NCBI RefSeq assembly: GCF_004005945.1
Contig: NZ_SACS01000021.1
Span: 23,274-87,273, forward strand
Direction of reading: 5' to 3'
Origin: Rheinheimera riviphila
Lineage (GTDB): Bacteria; Pseudomonadota; Gammaproteobacteria; Enterobacterales; Alteromonadaceae
DNA: 64,000 nt
Shown: in pieces, positions 47,134-56,500 of the stretch
How positions within the stretch are numbered: the first letter of the stretch is position 1
Layout: every line of letters starts with the position of its first letter
Position numbers and translations under genes: made by a program
The notes under the pieces: generated by a model
Database searches by the model: none
The model's input: the letters and a program-made list of their open reading frames with translations, nothing else
Told to the model about the DNA's origin: nothing

Positions 47134-48078
47134 ATGCAGGATCGAATTCAGGCGATGCAGGTATTTGCACGGGTGGCCGAGCTGCAAAGCTTTACCGCCG
47201 CCAGTGTTGAACTTGATTTATCCAAGACCTATGTCTCGACTCTGGTGCAACAACTGGAAAATCATCTGGGCAGCCGTTTGCTGCAACGCACCACCCGCAA
47301 GGTACAACTGACGCAGGATGGCCAGTTGTTTTATCAGCGCTGCAAAGATTTGCTGGCGGAATTTGATGAAGTCGAGCATCTGTTTCAACAGCAAAATGCC
47401 GAAGTATCCGGTCGGTTGCGGATTGATTTACCCACAGTCATGGCGCGGGCGTTGTTGTTCCCGAAGTTAGCGGAATTTCAGGCGTTACACCCAAAACTCG
47501 AATTTGAAATCAGTTGTACCGATCGCAAGATGGACTTGATTGCCGAAGGGATTGATTGTGTGGTGCGAGTGGGGGCGGTGGAAGATTTAGGCCTGGTGGC
47601 GCGAGCTTTGCCATCGATGCCGCTGCTGAATCTGGCGAGTCCGGCGTATCTGGCAAAATTCGGTATCCCAACGCATCCGGACGAACTTGCAAGTTCAGCC
47701 GGACGCCATCAGCTGGTGCATTACGCGCCGCATTTTGGCAACCGCGACAGTTGTTTTGAATATCTGGAAGCTGGCAAGCTTGTATCGGGAAACAAACTGC
47801 AGCGGGTCAAAATGCACGCTGCAATCACAGTGAATAATACCGACGCTTACGCCACCGCTTGTTTGGCCGGGTTCGGCATTATTCAGGCACCACTAGGCGG
47901 TGTGCGGCACTTACTTGAAAGCTGCCAGCTGCAACAAATTCTGCCAGAGTATCGCGCGCCCGCAATGCCGGTCGCGATGTTATACCCGCATCGGCGCCAT
48001 GTTCCGGCCAGATTAAGGCTATTTATGCAGTGGTTTGAGCAGGAGTTGCAGGTTTATCTGACGCAACCAGAGGTTTAG
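47134..48078 (+). CDS. LysR-family transcriptional regulator
   Basis: The 314-residue regulator has an N-terminal winged HTH (residues ~5-64, VFARVAELQSFTAASVELDLSKTYVSTLVQQLE, in two parts) and a C-terminal ligand-binding domain (~90-300). The Thr/Ser pattern at the effector site is intact, e.g. DRKMDLIAEGIDCVVRVG. It probably controls the divergent SDR gene and itself through the intervening palindrome. Its effector is unknown. It reads in the same direction as the following DUF4160 gene but with an 88-base gap. Confidence 0.9.
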   Translation: MQDRIQAMQVFARVAELQSFTAASVELDLSKTYVSTLVQQLENHLGSRLLQRTTRKVQLTQDGQLFYQRCKDLLAEFDEVEHLFQQQNAEVSGRLRIDLPTVMARALLFPKLAEFQALHPKLEFEISCTDRKMDLIAEGIDCVVRVGAVEDLGLVARALPSMPLLNLASPAYLAKFGIPTHPDELASSAGRHQLVHYAPHFGNRDSCFEYLEAGKLVSGNKLQRVKMHAAITVNNTDAYATACLAGFGIIQAPLGGVRHLLESCQLQQILPEYRAPAMPVAMLYPHRRHVPARLRLFMQWFEQELQVYLTQPEV

Positions 48079-48166
48079 CAAGGTATGATGAAAGTGCGGC
48101 GATGCTGAATTGACTCACCCGGAAAATGTCATAACATTGAGTTTAAATTGAGCAGAGGATTTGAAA

Positions 48167-48424
48167 ATGCCGGTGATCAGTCGTTTTTATGGGATTTTAA
48201 TTGCCATGTACTTTAATGATCACAATCCCCCACATTTTCATGCCAAATACTCTGAGTACGAAGCATTATTCTCATTTGATGGCACCATACTGGAAGGAAA
48301 TCTTCCAAAACGTGCTTCCACATTTGTGCAAGAATGGATTACCTTGCATAGGGCCGAACTGGAAGAAAACTGGCGACGAGCAAAAGTCGGTGAACCGCTG
48401 AATTCTATCGCACCCTTGGAGTAA
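48167..48424 (+). CDS. DUF4160 family protein
   Basis: The 85-residue protein has the DUF4160 pattern ISRFYGILIAMYFNDHNPPH followed by FHAKYSEYEALFSF. The ATG at 48167 follows AGAGGA; a TTG six bases earlier is the alternative. DUF4160 genes almost always lie before a DUF2442 gene, as here. The pair has been suggested to be toxin-antitoxin-like, but activity has not been shown to my knowledge. Its His/Asp-rich start could bind metal, which is only a guess. Confidence 0.88.
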   Translation: MPVISRFYGILIAMYFNDHNPPHFHAKYSEYEALFSFDGTILEGNLPKRASTFVQEWITLHRAELEENWRRAKVGEPLNSIAPLE

Positions 48425-48427
48425 TTT

Positions 48428-48688
48428 ATGTTGCATATAACATCTGCAAAATACGTGGTCGATTACAAAATTTGGGTGGCTTTTGATGATGGAACCTCAG
48501 GAGAAATCGATCTTGATGGCGTGCTCAAAGGACCAGTTTTTGAACCACTGCAATCCATAGCGATGTTTCAAAAAGTATCGGTCGACCCGGAACTGGAAAC
48601 TGTCGTGTGGCCAAACGGTGCAGATTTAGCACCTGAGTTCCTGAAAAAATTGCATATCGAACAATTGGCTCCGGTCCAAAAAGTTTAA
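48428..48688 (+). CDS. DUF2442 family protein
   Basis: The 86-residue protein fits DUF2442 (VDYKIWVAFDDGTSGEIDLDGVLKG and the VVWPNGADLAPEFL motif). It starts three bases after the DUF4160 stop and is clearly coupled. Members are widespread in genomes next to DUF4160; one proposal is that the pair is a toxin-antitoxin module. No DNA-binding motif is evident in this protein. Confidence 0.88.
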   Translation: MLHITSAKYVVDYKIWVAFDDGTSGEIDLDGVLKGPVFEPLQSIAMFQKVSVDPELETVVWPNGADLAPEFLKKLHIEQLAPVQKV

Positions 48689-48759
48689 ATTGGTTGGTGT
48701 CGATGCATTTATGCTGTTGACTTAGAATACTAAGCCAATCACGTAAATAAGGAGGTGTT

Positions 48760-49518
48760 GTGCCGATCTACGATTATCCAGTTCGCGTTTTGATCAGAAA
48801 CATGATTTTCGAATTGACCCCGAAGCCTAGTTTGCAGTTTTCGAAAAATGATGCGCGTGACTGGTTTGCTAAAAACTATCCAAAGATCAAAGAAGGTACT
48901 ATTGACGCCCATTTGGTTCGCTTTTCAACGAATGCTCCGAGTCGCTTACACCACACAGTAAGGGATGAAGAAGATTTGTTATTTCAAATCGATGGTTCAC
49001 ATTTTAGGCTCTACGATCCGGCGACGGATCCAGCCCCAATTCACTCTAAGTCAGATGTTTTGACTGCTCAAGAACAATTCTCAGAGTCTGACGAAGTTAA
49101 ACGTCTAAGTGAATTTGCGTATGAAAGTGATCTACGTGATTTTCTGGCAAAAAATCTGTCGCATATTGAACCGGGTTTAACTCTATATAAAGACGAAGGA
49201 ATTTCAGGTATCGAGTTTCCAGTTGGTGGACGTTTTGTCGACATACTGGCATTGGATTCTCAAGGAAATTTCGTCGTTATTGAACTCAAGGTTTCTCGTG
49301 GCTATGACCGGGTTGTTGGGCAACTTCTTCGATATATGGCTTGGATCGAAAAACATCATGCGGAACCAAGTCAAGGTGTAAGAGGTATTATCGCGGCACG
49401 CGAAATATCGGAAGATTTGAAGCTTGCATGTTCATATATGCCGCAAGTGTCACTTTATGAATATGAGTTGTCAGTTGTATTGCGTAAGGTGGATGTAGAG
49501 GCTATCGCGAGTTGCTAG
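48760..49518 (+). CDS. NucS/DUF91-like nuclease domain protein
   Basis: The 252-residue protein starts at GTG after AAGGAGGT. The N-terminal ~90 residues look like a small winged-helix region (FSKNDARDWFAKNYPKIKEG). Residues ~130-230 read as a PD-(D/E)xK nuclease of the NucS/DUF91 type (GRFVDILALD, then FVVIELKVSRGYDRVVGQL). It is noticeably more AT-rich than the housekeeping genes, suggesting transfer. No partner genes are obvious. It may be an orphan defence or repair nuclease, which is inferred. Confidence 0.75.
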   Translation: MPIYDYPVRVLIRNMIFELTPKPSLQFSKNDARDWFAKNYPKIKEGTIDAHLVRFSTNAPSRLHHTVRDEEDLLFQIDGSHFRLYDPATDPAPIHSKSDVLTAQEQFSESDEVKRLSEFAYESDLRDFLAKNLSHIEPGLTLYKDEGISGIEFPVGGRFVDILALDSQGNFVVIELKVSRGYDRVVGQLLRYMAWIEKHHAEPSQGVRGIIAAREISEDLKLACSYMPQVSLYEYELSVVLRKVDVEAIASC

Positions 49519-49613
49519 GTCGACGATGTTTGCCGAATAACTATAGTCATACACACTTGTCTCTGATCCAAATGCAGCAACAAAAGCCGCCGAATTTATC
49601 TGGCATTTGCAAA

Positions 49614-49880
49614 TCACTCCACCGGTCGTGTCAGCAACTGATGATGTGAGCGCAGTTTCTCCAGCAGCTGCCTGAGCTGTTGCTGCTCGTCCGTTGTTAA
49701 AATCCCAAAGAAATAATCGTCATTATCATCAGCAAGTTGTGCCAGTTGCGGCACTCACTGCCTGGCGCTGTCGGAACCGGTGCGTGCGACCAGGCTTTTT
49801 TGCACGCTGACATTCGCCTGTTTCACTTTTCGAAAAGTTTCGTTAGTCAGCTGGTATTTGTGGAGCTCATTGTAGTCTCT
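49614..49880 (-). pseudogene. MarR-family regulator remnant
   Basis: On the minus strand a C-terminal segment can be read: ELHKYQLTNETFRKVKQANV, then KSLVARTG, an in-frame stop, and DDNDDYFFGILTTDEQQQL to the end at 49614. This matches the wing and dimerisation helix of MarR regulators. The N-terminal HTH is not recognisable and a stop interrupts the reading. It lies in a 520-base gap before DUF4386 and is probably a decayed gene. The call is from my translation by eye. Confidence 0.5.
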
Positions 49881-50039
49881 GCAGCGGTCGTGTTCAGCAT
49901 TTTGCTTACAAAGTACTGGTTGCAACGGCAAGGTGGCTGTTTTACAAATAGCTGAAGAGGCAGGTTTTTATCTGCTGCTGCAGATGTAACGATGCTGTGC
50001 CAAAGCATCTCAGAATTTTTTGCAATCAAAGGCCGGGTC

Positions 50040-50810
50040 ATGACGGAATCATTTGTACGTTCACCGCAGTTTTATGTGCGTCTTGCCGGCGTGTTTTATC
50101 TGGCGATTATTGTGTTGGGCTTATTTGGCGAGAGCTATGTGCGTGGCACGCTGGTGGTTGGTGGTGATGCTGTTGCAACGGCGCAAAATATAAAGGCCTC
50201 ATCTTCGTTGTGGCGTATGGGGATTTTCACCGACCTGATGATGCAGGTGCTGGATATCCCAATTATTGTGTTGATGTATTTGTTGTTTAAACGGGTCGGT
50301 GCCGGTCTGAATCTGGCGGCCACTTGTTTTAACCTGATCCAGACTGCGGTGTTGGTGGCGAATAAACTAACACTCTTCATCCCGCTGATCTTGTTAGGTG
50401 GCGCTGCTTATTTGAGTGCTTTTTCCACTGAGCAGCTGGCGGCCTGGTCTTATCTATCGGTGCGGATGTATAACTATGGCTTTGCCGCCGGCTTGATCTT
50501 TTTTGGCATCGCCTGTGTGATCCGTGGTTATCTGATTGTAAAATCTGAGCTTTTTCCAAAATTTATCGGCAGATTGCTGACGCTGGCCGGGGTTTGTTAT
50601 CTCGTGAACAGCAGCGCGATCTTGTTGGCGCTGGATATTGCACCCTTGTTATTTCCATGGATTTATCTGCCGGTGCTGGTCGGCGAGTTGACGTTGAGTC
50701 TGTGGATGGTGGTCAAAGGGGTGAATATGTCGAAATGGCAGGCCTTGCAGCAAACGGCTGATGAACCAAGTCAGCCAGACGAACACCCCAACGGGAATCT
50801 AAATCCTTAA
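50040..50810 (+). CDS. DUF4386 family membrane protein
   Basis: The 256-residue protein has about six membrane helices (starting FYLAIIVLGLF, then IPIIVLMYLLF, KLTLFIPLILLGGAAYL, GFAAGLIFFGIACVIRG, LLTLAGVCYLV, and IYLPVLVGELTLSLWMV). This is the DUF4386 layout; function unknown. I start it at ATG 50040, since the longer ORF start at 49992 adds a weak N-terminus. The C-terminal ~30 residues are Gln/Pro-rich and cytoplasmic. A strong terminator follows directly. Confidence 0.85.
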   Translation: MTESFVRSPQFYVRLAGVFYLAIIVLGLFGESYVRGTLVVGGDAVATAQNIKASSSLWRMGIFTDLMMQVLDIPIIVLMYLLFKRVGAGLNLAATCFNLIQTAVLVANKLTLFIPLILLGGAAYLSAFSTEQLAAWSYLSVRMYNYGFAAGLIFFGIACVIRGYLIVKSELFPKFIGRLLTLAGVCYLVNSSAILLALDIAPLLFPWIYLPVLVGELTLSLWMVVKGVNMSKWQALQQTADEPSQPDEHPNGNLNP

Positions 50811-50814
50811 CAGC

Positions 50815-50852
50815 ACCAATGCCCTGACTGTTGTTCAGGGCATTGGTTTTTT
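50815..50852 (+). terminator. rho-independent terminator of DUF4386 gene
   Basis: A 13-pair perfect stem (ACCAATGCCCTGA with TCAGGGCATTGGT) with a seven-base loop is followed by six T. It can also serve the convergent hydrolase remnant. Confidence 0.93.
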
Positions 50853-50878
50853 CACCATCTGCGATTTACGAAGTGCAG

Positions 50879-51280
50879 TTAGTTGGCTGTCGCTTCGGCC
50901 GCTTCAACAATCAGTTCGGCCACTTGTTTGGGATTCGACGTCATCACCACGTGAGAGGCATCGGCGATTTCGACAATCCGTTTAGCACCGGCACGTTTAG
51001 CCATAAATTTCATCGCCGCAGCCGGAATGTTTTTATCGGCGGTGCCGTAAATCGCCCAGGATGGAATGGTTTTCCAGGTCGGTGCACCTGATGCTTCGTG
51101 CAAGGCCGCTTCGGTGACCGGGCGCTGTGTGGCGGCCATTAAAGCGGCTTCGACGGCTGGTACGTCAGCGGCAAACTGAGCGCCAAATTTATCCTGCTGA
51201 ATATACAAATCTTTGTTGCCGTCTTTTAATACCACAGGCGCAGCCAGTGTTGGGCCTAAGGTGCCACCTGCGAACCAACG
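50879..51280 (-). pseudogene. alpha/beta hydrolase, N-terminally truncated
   Basis: About 130 residues of the C-terminal part of an alpha/beta hydrolase remain, reading from GGTLGPTLAAPVV through IPSWAIYGTADKNIP (loop with the acid residue) and ASHVVMTSNP (catalytic His region). The N-terminal half with the nucleophile elbow is missing, cut where the 84-base repeat begins. No start codon is linked to it, so it is not expected to be functional. A full-length relative would be ~250-290 residues. Confidence 0.85.
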
Positions 51281-51354
51281 GGGTCAAGTCTTGACTTTTG
51301 CCCTATTGAGCCATTCAACTAAAGGCAAAAAGCAAGACTTGACCCTGCATCCTG
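51271..51354 (+). repeat. 84-base direct repeat, copy 1
   Basis: Identical to 52299-52382. It contains two 22-base inverted arms (51281-51302 and 51324-51345; two mismatches) around 21 bases. The GGGTCAAGTCTTG ends resemble palindromes I associate with IS200-like/REP-type transposases; no transposase is present. Confidence 0.95.
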
Positions 51355-51477
51355 TAGATAAGCCTTTATGACATTTACATAGTTATCGAAACAGCTGATA
51401 AATTGAAAATGGCTTAGAGCAAAAATTTTGAATTGCATTACGATTAGAAAGTAATATTTATCAGAAGTTGTATTTTT

Positions 51478-52134
51478 TTATATGCATAAGGCAGGCTTAT
51501 TAATGTCCCCATGTTGTATAGCTCTGAGGTAAATTTCATGTGCTGCAGTTTCGTAATGGGGATAATCTGGCATGCATTGATGTATGATTTCTGCTATTTC
51601 GAATTCTTTTTGAATCAATAAACGAGCCACTTCCTTTTCTGAACATTTATGCTCAATCATAATCCTAATAAACATACTGGCCGCTTCTATAGATACATGT
51701 TCTACTTTAAATACACCTTCATCTCCATACTTAAAAAATGAAATAGACAACCAAGTTGTTGGTTTCCCTGCTCTAAAAAATTTTAAAATTTCGGAAATTT
51801 GCTCTAGCTCTAAAACTTTATCCATGCCAATATCAAAATATTTTGGCTTATCTTTAGTTTGCGAAGATTCATCTATCTTTGGTGAATAGTTAGATTTGCT
51901 ACCGATATTATCATTTGTGTGGTTATCGTAAACTACACTAGGGTCTTTTAAATATTTTTGGATTTCTGTTTTTTCTTCATTTTCCTTGGATGATTCAATG
52001 ATTATAGCTATTATAAAAAGAAGTAATGCATAAACAGAAATTGTTCCAAATGTACTAAGGTTAGATGCAGCGCTTATTATAATTGTGGGTATTAATGCTA
52101 TGCCTGCCGAAGACATGAAATCATCATGTTTCAT
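51478..52134 (-). CDS. AT-rich orphan membrane protein
   Basis: The 218-residue protein has two N-terminal hydrophobic segments (~8-25 and ~31-47), a charged linker (~50-95) and a soluble, mostly helical C-terminal region (~95-218). The latter carries LEQISEILKFFRAGKPTTWLS and HISIEAASMFIRIM-like helices. I do not recognise any family. The codon use is strongly AT-biased, unlike the neighbours, and it is the only gene between the two 84-base repeats, so it is foreign cargo. It could serve host defence or stability, but nothing in the sequence shows that. Confidence 0.7.
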   Translation of the reverse strand: MKHDDFMSSAGIALIPTIIISAASNLSTFGTISVYALLLFIIAIIIESSKENEEKTEIQKYLKDPSVVYDNHTNDNIGSKSNYSPKIDESSQTKDKPKYFDIGMDKVLELEQISEILKFFRAGKPTTWLSISFFKYGDEGVFKVEHVSIEAASMFIRIMIEHKCSEKEVARLLIQKEFEIAEIIHQCMPDYPHYETAAHEIYLRAIQHGDINKPALCI

Positions 52135-52298
52135 TTAGTTATCCTTATTGTTATATATGGGGCGTGCGATAGATAAATATAATTAATAAATTAATAGTGA
52201 TCAAGGTAATGTTATTAAAATTCTTCAAAGATTAATTCCGCCATGGAAGATAACATTCCTATTTGTAAAAAATAAAATAATTTTTCATCTAATGACTC

Positions 52299-52382
52299 CG
52301 AACCAACGGGGTCAAGTCTTGACTTTTGCCCTATTGAGCCATTCAACTAAAGGCAAAAAGCAAGACTTGACCCTGCATCCTG
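52299..52382 (+). repeat. 84-base direct repeat, copy 2
   Basis: Identical to copy 1 at 51271. The AraC remnant begins directly after it. Confidence 0.95.
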
Positions 52383-52619
52383 AGCGCCGCCAGTATGTCC
52401 AGGGCTAGTTTTGCCGCCAAATTTCATAAAGTGGTTGGGGTCACCCCGGCCGATTATCTGGCGAGCTGGCGGGTCAGTCTGGCGCAAAAACTGCTGCGCG
52501 AAGGCCGTCCAATCGCGCTGATCGCCGATGAGGTAGGTTATGAAAGCCCATCGGCGCTGGCCCGCACCTTTCGGCGCAAAACCGGCAGCAGTCCCAGAGC
52601 GTGGTTGCAGTTGCAGTAG
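52383..52619 (+). pseudogene. AraC-family regulator, N-terminally truncated
   Basis: About 78 residues of the C-terminal double HTH remain: MSRASFAAKFHKVVGVTP, LLREGRPIALIADEVGYES and FRRKTGSSPRAWL. The N-terminal sensor and the first part of the HTH are missing; the reading frame begins at the end of repeat copy 2. It was probably divergent from the hydrolase gene now truncated at 51280. A short in-frame ATG exists, but the protein would lack a full HTH. Confidence 0.85.
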
Positions 52620-52799
52620 TCACGCGCAGAGCGCTGGCCGGACTTATCTGCAGTTGTGGCTGGAATAGCTGCCGCTTTTCGGGATCTGGCTAAAACCAAA
52701 GTTGTTTTTAATATTTCCTTTTGCGGTGATGATGGGGTTGGTAGTGTGTTGCGGGCTGGTGTTGATTGAAAAACACCGCTTAACTTCTTTGAATTAAAA

Positions 52800-53117
52800 T
52801 TAAGTAGGGTGCCGTTCACGCCAGTAGCCGGGTTTTCTTGAATGGTGCGCGAAGGCGACCACGGTAATCAATTCATCATTTGCAATGATCACTAAAGAAA
52901 AAGGAAATCTTTGGAGAATCAGTCGTTTGGCTCCAAGCTTTGCTGCTTCGCCTGTTGCTGGTACTAATGGAGGATTTTGTTCGCTCAGGATGATTGTCGC
53001 CTGCTCAAAGCTATCAATTAGCTGAGCGCCCAAACCGGGAGCAGCCAGTTCGTACCAAGCCGCGGCCTCAATTAATTCTGTGGTAGCTTCAGCGGTAACT
53101 TTTACCTGCAAGTTCAA
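52800..53117 (-). CDS. RelE/ParE-family toxin
   Basis: The 105-residue toxin follows the ParE pattern: a helical start with AAAWYELAAPGLGAQLIDSF, then LILQRFPFSLVIIANDELITVVAFAHHSRKPGYW. The last segment is the RelE/ParE C-terminal signature. It overlaps the antitoxin gene by four bases. The system is different from the one at 45.5 kb. It is followed by ~180 bases with no gene. Confidence 0.88.
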   Translation of the reverse strand: MNLQVKVTAEATTELIEAAAWYELAAPGLGAQLIDSFEQATIILSEQNPPLVPATGEAAKLGAKRLILQRFPFSLVIIANDELITVVAFAHHSRKPGYWRERHPT

Positions 53118-53350
53118 GCCTTAATCCGGGCTCTGGCCAGCGAAATGGCTTCGCTTGCATCAAGAAGTTCAGCGTTGCCAGATTCAATCTCGTTGATTCG
53201 ACGGCAAATTTCTGCATCCCAGGCTTCAATTACACTCATATCAGCGGAACCGTCCAAACTTGCGACCAGATCATGTGCAAGTTGCGCCCGTTCTTTTTCG
53301 GGCAAACTCATGGCGGCGTTTTTGATGCTTTTAAGTTGTACGGTTTCCAT
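53114..53350 (-). CDS. addiction-module antitoxin (TIGR02574-like)
   Basis: The 78-residue antitoxin has the pattern of addiction-module proteins paired with ParE toxins: MSLPEKERAQLAHDLVASLDG, then EAWDAEICRRINEIESG and a C-terminal acidic helix. I start it at the ATG at 53350; the in-frame ATGs at 53359 and 53392 are alternatives. It lies upstream of and overlaps the toxin gene. The pair is at the right border of the accessory region. Confidence 0.86.
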   Translation of the reverse strand: METVQLKSIKNAAMSLPEKERAQLAHDLVASLDGSADMSVIEAWDAEICRRINEIESGNAELLDASEAISLARARIKA

Positions 53351-53556
53351 TGGATTCATCCAAATCTTGCCAGATGGTGATGAATAAATCATGCATCAAA
53401 ATACCCGCTATAACAAGGTCAGGTATGATGATGCTTTCAATTTCGCAGCCTTCTTAACAACCTTTCAGCACCTAAGTGCACGATGATAAAAACTTTGCCC
53501 ACTACAGACTCACAAGCAATGATTCAATCAGTCTAAGACAATCGGCTGCGCAAATT

Positions 53557-56500
53557 TCAGGTGGCTAAAGCACGCTTAGCTTTACCACCTGCAATCAACC
53601 CCTTCAACTTCATCACCCCATCATCGACATAGCTGTAGAGCACCGGGATCACCAGCACGCTTAACAAGGTCGATGTAATCAGGCCGCCAATCACCACAAT
53701 CGCCATCGGGGCGCGAAAACTTGGGTCGCCGCCCATACCAAGGGCGATAGGAAGCATGCCGGCACCCATGGCGACTGTGGTCATGATGATCGGACGAACG
53801 CGTTTGCGACAGGCGTCGACGATGGCGTCAAACTGGCTGAGCTGATGTTCGCTGCGGGCGATAACGATGTAATCAATCAGCAAAATTGAGTTTTTGGTGG
53901 CGATGCCCATCAGCATAATCAGCCCAATCATCGCTGGTAGCGATAAAGTAGAACCGGTGATAAACAGCGCCAGAAAAGCACCGGGTACCGACAACACCAG
54001 GGCAGCTAAAATAGTCACAGGTTGAAACAGATCTTTGAGCAGCAACACCAATACCATGTAAATACAAAGCACGCCGGTTAGCATGGCGATGGCAAATCCA
54101 GAGGCCAGTTCCCCCATCATTTCTGCATCTCCTAACACATTTTGCGATATTCCCACTGGCAAATGTTGCAGGCTGGGCAGCGCCAGCACCGCTTGTTCCA
54201 CGGTGCCGAGTGGTTGGTTATTCAGCTCGATTTCAAAGGTGATGTTGCGCATCCGGTTAAAGCGCGAAATTTGCGAAGGGCCACTGCTGAGTTCCAGCGT
54301 CGCGACATTGTCCAGTGGCACCGGGCCACGCGCGCCGGGCACCGGTAACCGTTTTAGCGTTTCAAAGTCCTGGCGGGCGGCATCGTTTAGCCGCACCACA
54401 ATGGGCACCTGACGTTGGCTGAGATTGAGTTTGGCTAAATCCTGATCATAATCCCCTGCGGTGGCAATCCGTAGCGTGTCGGCAATGGCCGCTGAGGTCA
54501 CGCCTAAGTCGGCTGCTTTGGCAAAGTCGGGGCGGATAATCAGCTCGGGGCGTACCAGGCTGGCGCTGGAAATCACCGCGCCAATGCCCACAATTGAACG
54601 AAGCTCCCGCTCGACCTGCAGCGCGTGTTGCGCGAGCTTCCGGCTGTCTTCACTGGCCAGCACCAGTACATAATTTTCGCCGGAACCCATGCCGACTTTG
54701 ACGCGGGCGCCTGGCAGCTCGGCCAGCAGTTCACGTAACTGCTGTTCGATTTGCTGTTTGTGCAAGCCAGGCCTTGCGCTGCGATGGCTCAGCGTTAAAG
54801 TCAGCACCGCGCTGCTGACACCCGTTGCCATGCTGCCTTCGTCCGCGTCACCCATGCTGCCGCCACCGACCGCGCTATACACCTGGATCACATGCGGGTG
54901 TTGCTGCACCAAAGCGCGGGCTTGTTCGGCGAGGGCGATAGTTTGTGGTAGTTTGCTGCCAGGCTGCAAAGTCAGGCTAATTTGGGTCTGTTGGTGATCA
55001 TCGGCCGGCATAAAATCACCCTGCAGCAAGGTCGCAAGATAGAGACCGCTGCCAAAAAACGCCAAAGTGGCAGTAGCGGTGATTTTGCGATGGGCTAGAC
55101 ACCAATGCATCAATTTCAGGTAATAGCGGATCCAGCCGGGCTCCGGTTTGCTGGCAGCGGCAGGGTGCTTTGGTGCTTTGAGTAAATAAGCCGCCATCAT
55201 CGGCGTCAGCAAGCGCGCCACCAATAGCGAAAACAGCACCGCCACAGCTGCGGTCCAGCCAAATTGCACGAAGAATTTACCGATGACGCCGCTCATAAAA
55301 GCAGTCGGCAAAAACACCGCTACCAGGGTAAAAGTGGTGGCAATCACCGCCAGGCCAATTTCAGCTGCTGCATCAAGCGCCGCTTGCAACGGCCGTTTGC
55401 CGAGAAGTAAATGCCGCTCAATATTCTCAATTTCGACGATGGCATCATCGACCAAGACGCCAACCACCAACGATAACGACAACAAGGTCACGGTGTTGAG
55501 GCTAAAATCCAATAAATGCATCACTGCAAAGGTTGGGATCACCGACAGCGGTAGGGCGGTAGCGGCAATAAAAGTGGCGCGCCAGTCGCGTAAAAACAGG
55601 AACACCACAATCACCGCCAGCAAAGCGCCTTCGTACAGCAGTTGCAGCGAGCCCTGGTAATTTTCTGCCACCGGATCAATCAGATTAAATACTTCGGTGA
55701 GCTGTAGATCGGGATGCTGCATTTTGAGTTGTTGCAAAGCTGCGCGCACCCCAGCGGCAACTTCCAGTTCGCCATAGCCGATGGCGCGGACAATTTCAAA
55801 ACCAACCACCGCTTGGCCATCCAGAAATGCCGCCGAACGCTGGTCCGATAGACCATCAGTGACCGAAGCAAGTTGATCCAACCGCACCCGGCGACCATCG
55901 CTTAATGTGATGTCCAAAGCGGCAATTTCCGCTGCTGAGCTCACCGTAGCGATGGTGCGCACCGATTGTTCGATGCCGCCGAAATCGGTGCGCCCGCCGG
56001 AGGCTTCCTGCTGAATTTGCTGTAATTGCCGCGAAATATCGGCGGCTGTGGTATTAAAAGCCAGCAGTTTAGCTGGGTCTAAATCAACCCGCAGCTGGCG
56101 TTCGGCACCGCCGATCCGACTCACGGAGCCAACACCGCGCACCGCCAACAAGGTTTTGCTGATGTCATGGTCGACAAACCAGGACAACGCTTCGGCGTCG
56201 AGCTGTGGCGAAGTGATGCTGTAGGTCAGAATAGGCGAGCCGGACAGTTCTTGTTTTTGGATCACCGGATCGCGTAAATCAGCTGGCAAGTCGGCGCGCA
56301 CTCTGGCAACGGCATCCCGCACATCGTCCAGCGCTTGCTGAATGGGCCGCTCTAACCGGAATTCAATGGTCAAGATAACGGCACCTTCGCTCAGCTGACT
56401 ATAAATATGCCGCACCCCTTGCACCGTAGCGAACGCGTTTTCGAGTTTACGCGCCACATCGGTTTCCAGCTGCGAAGGCGAAGCGCCGGGCAACGTGGCG

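Larger units (their letters stand above)
51271..52382. mobile_element. repeat-bracketed element carrying an AT-rich orphan gene
   Basis: Two identical 84-base repeats flank 944 bases of visibly AT-rich DNA with one gene. Left of it is a truncated hydrolase gene, right of it a truncated AraC gene. The two would have been divergent neighbours, so their central part was lost when the element arrived or recombined. It has no transposase and is probably a non-autonomous or composite unit. Confidence 0.75.

Noticed and set aside
45331..53556. Integron or prophage boundaries around the accessory region
   Set aside because: No integrase, attC-like palindromes, phage genes or tRNA ends were seen; only the 84-base repeats.
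55540..55570. GTAGGGCGG inside the RND gene as a fifth REP-like unit
   Set aside because: Only a few bases match and it is coding; no paired arm.
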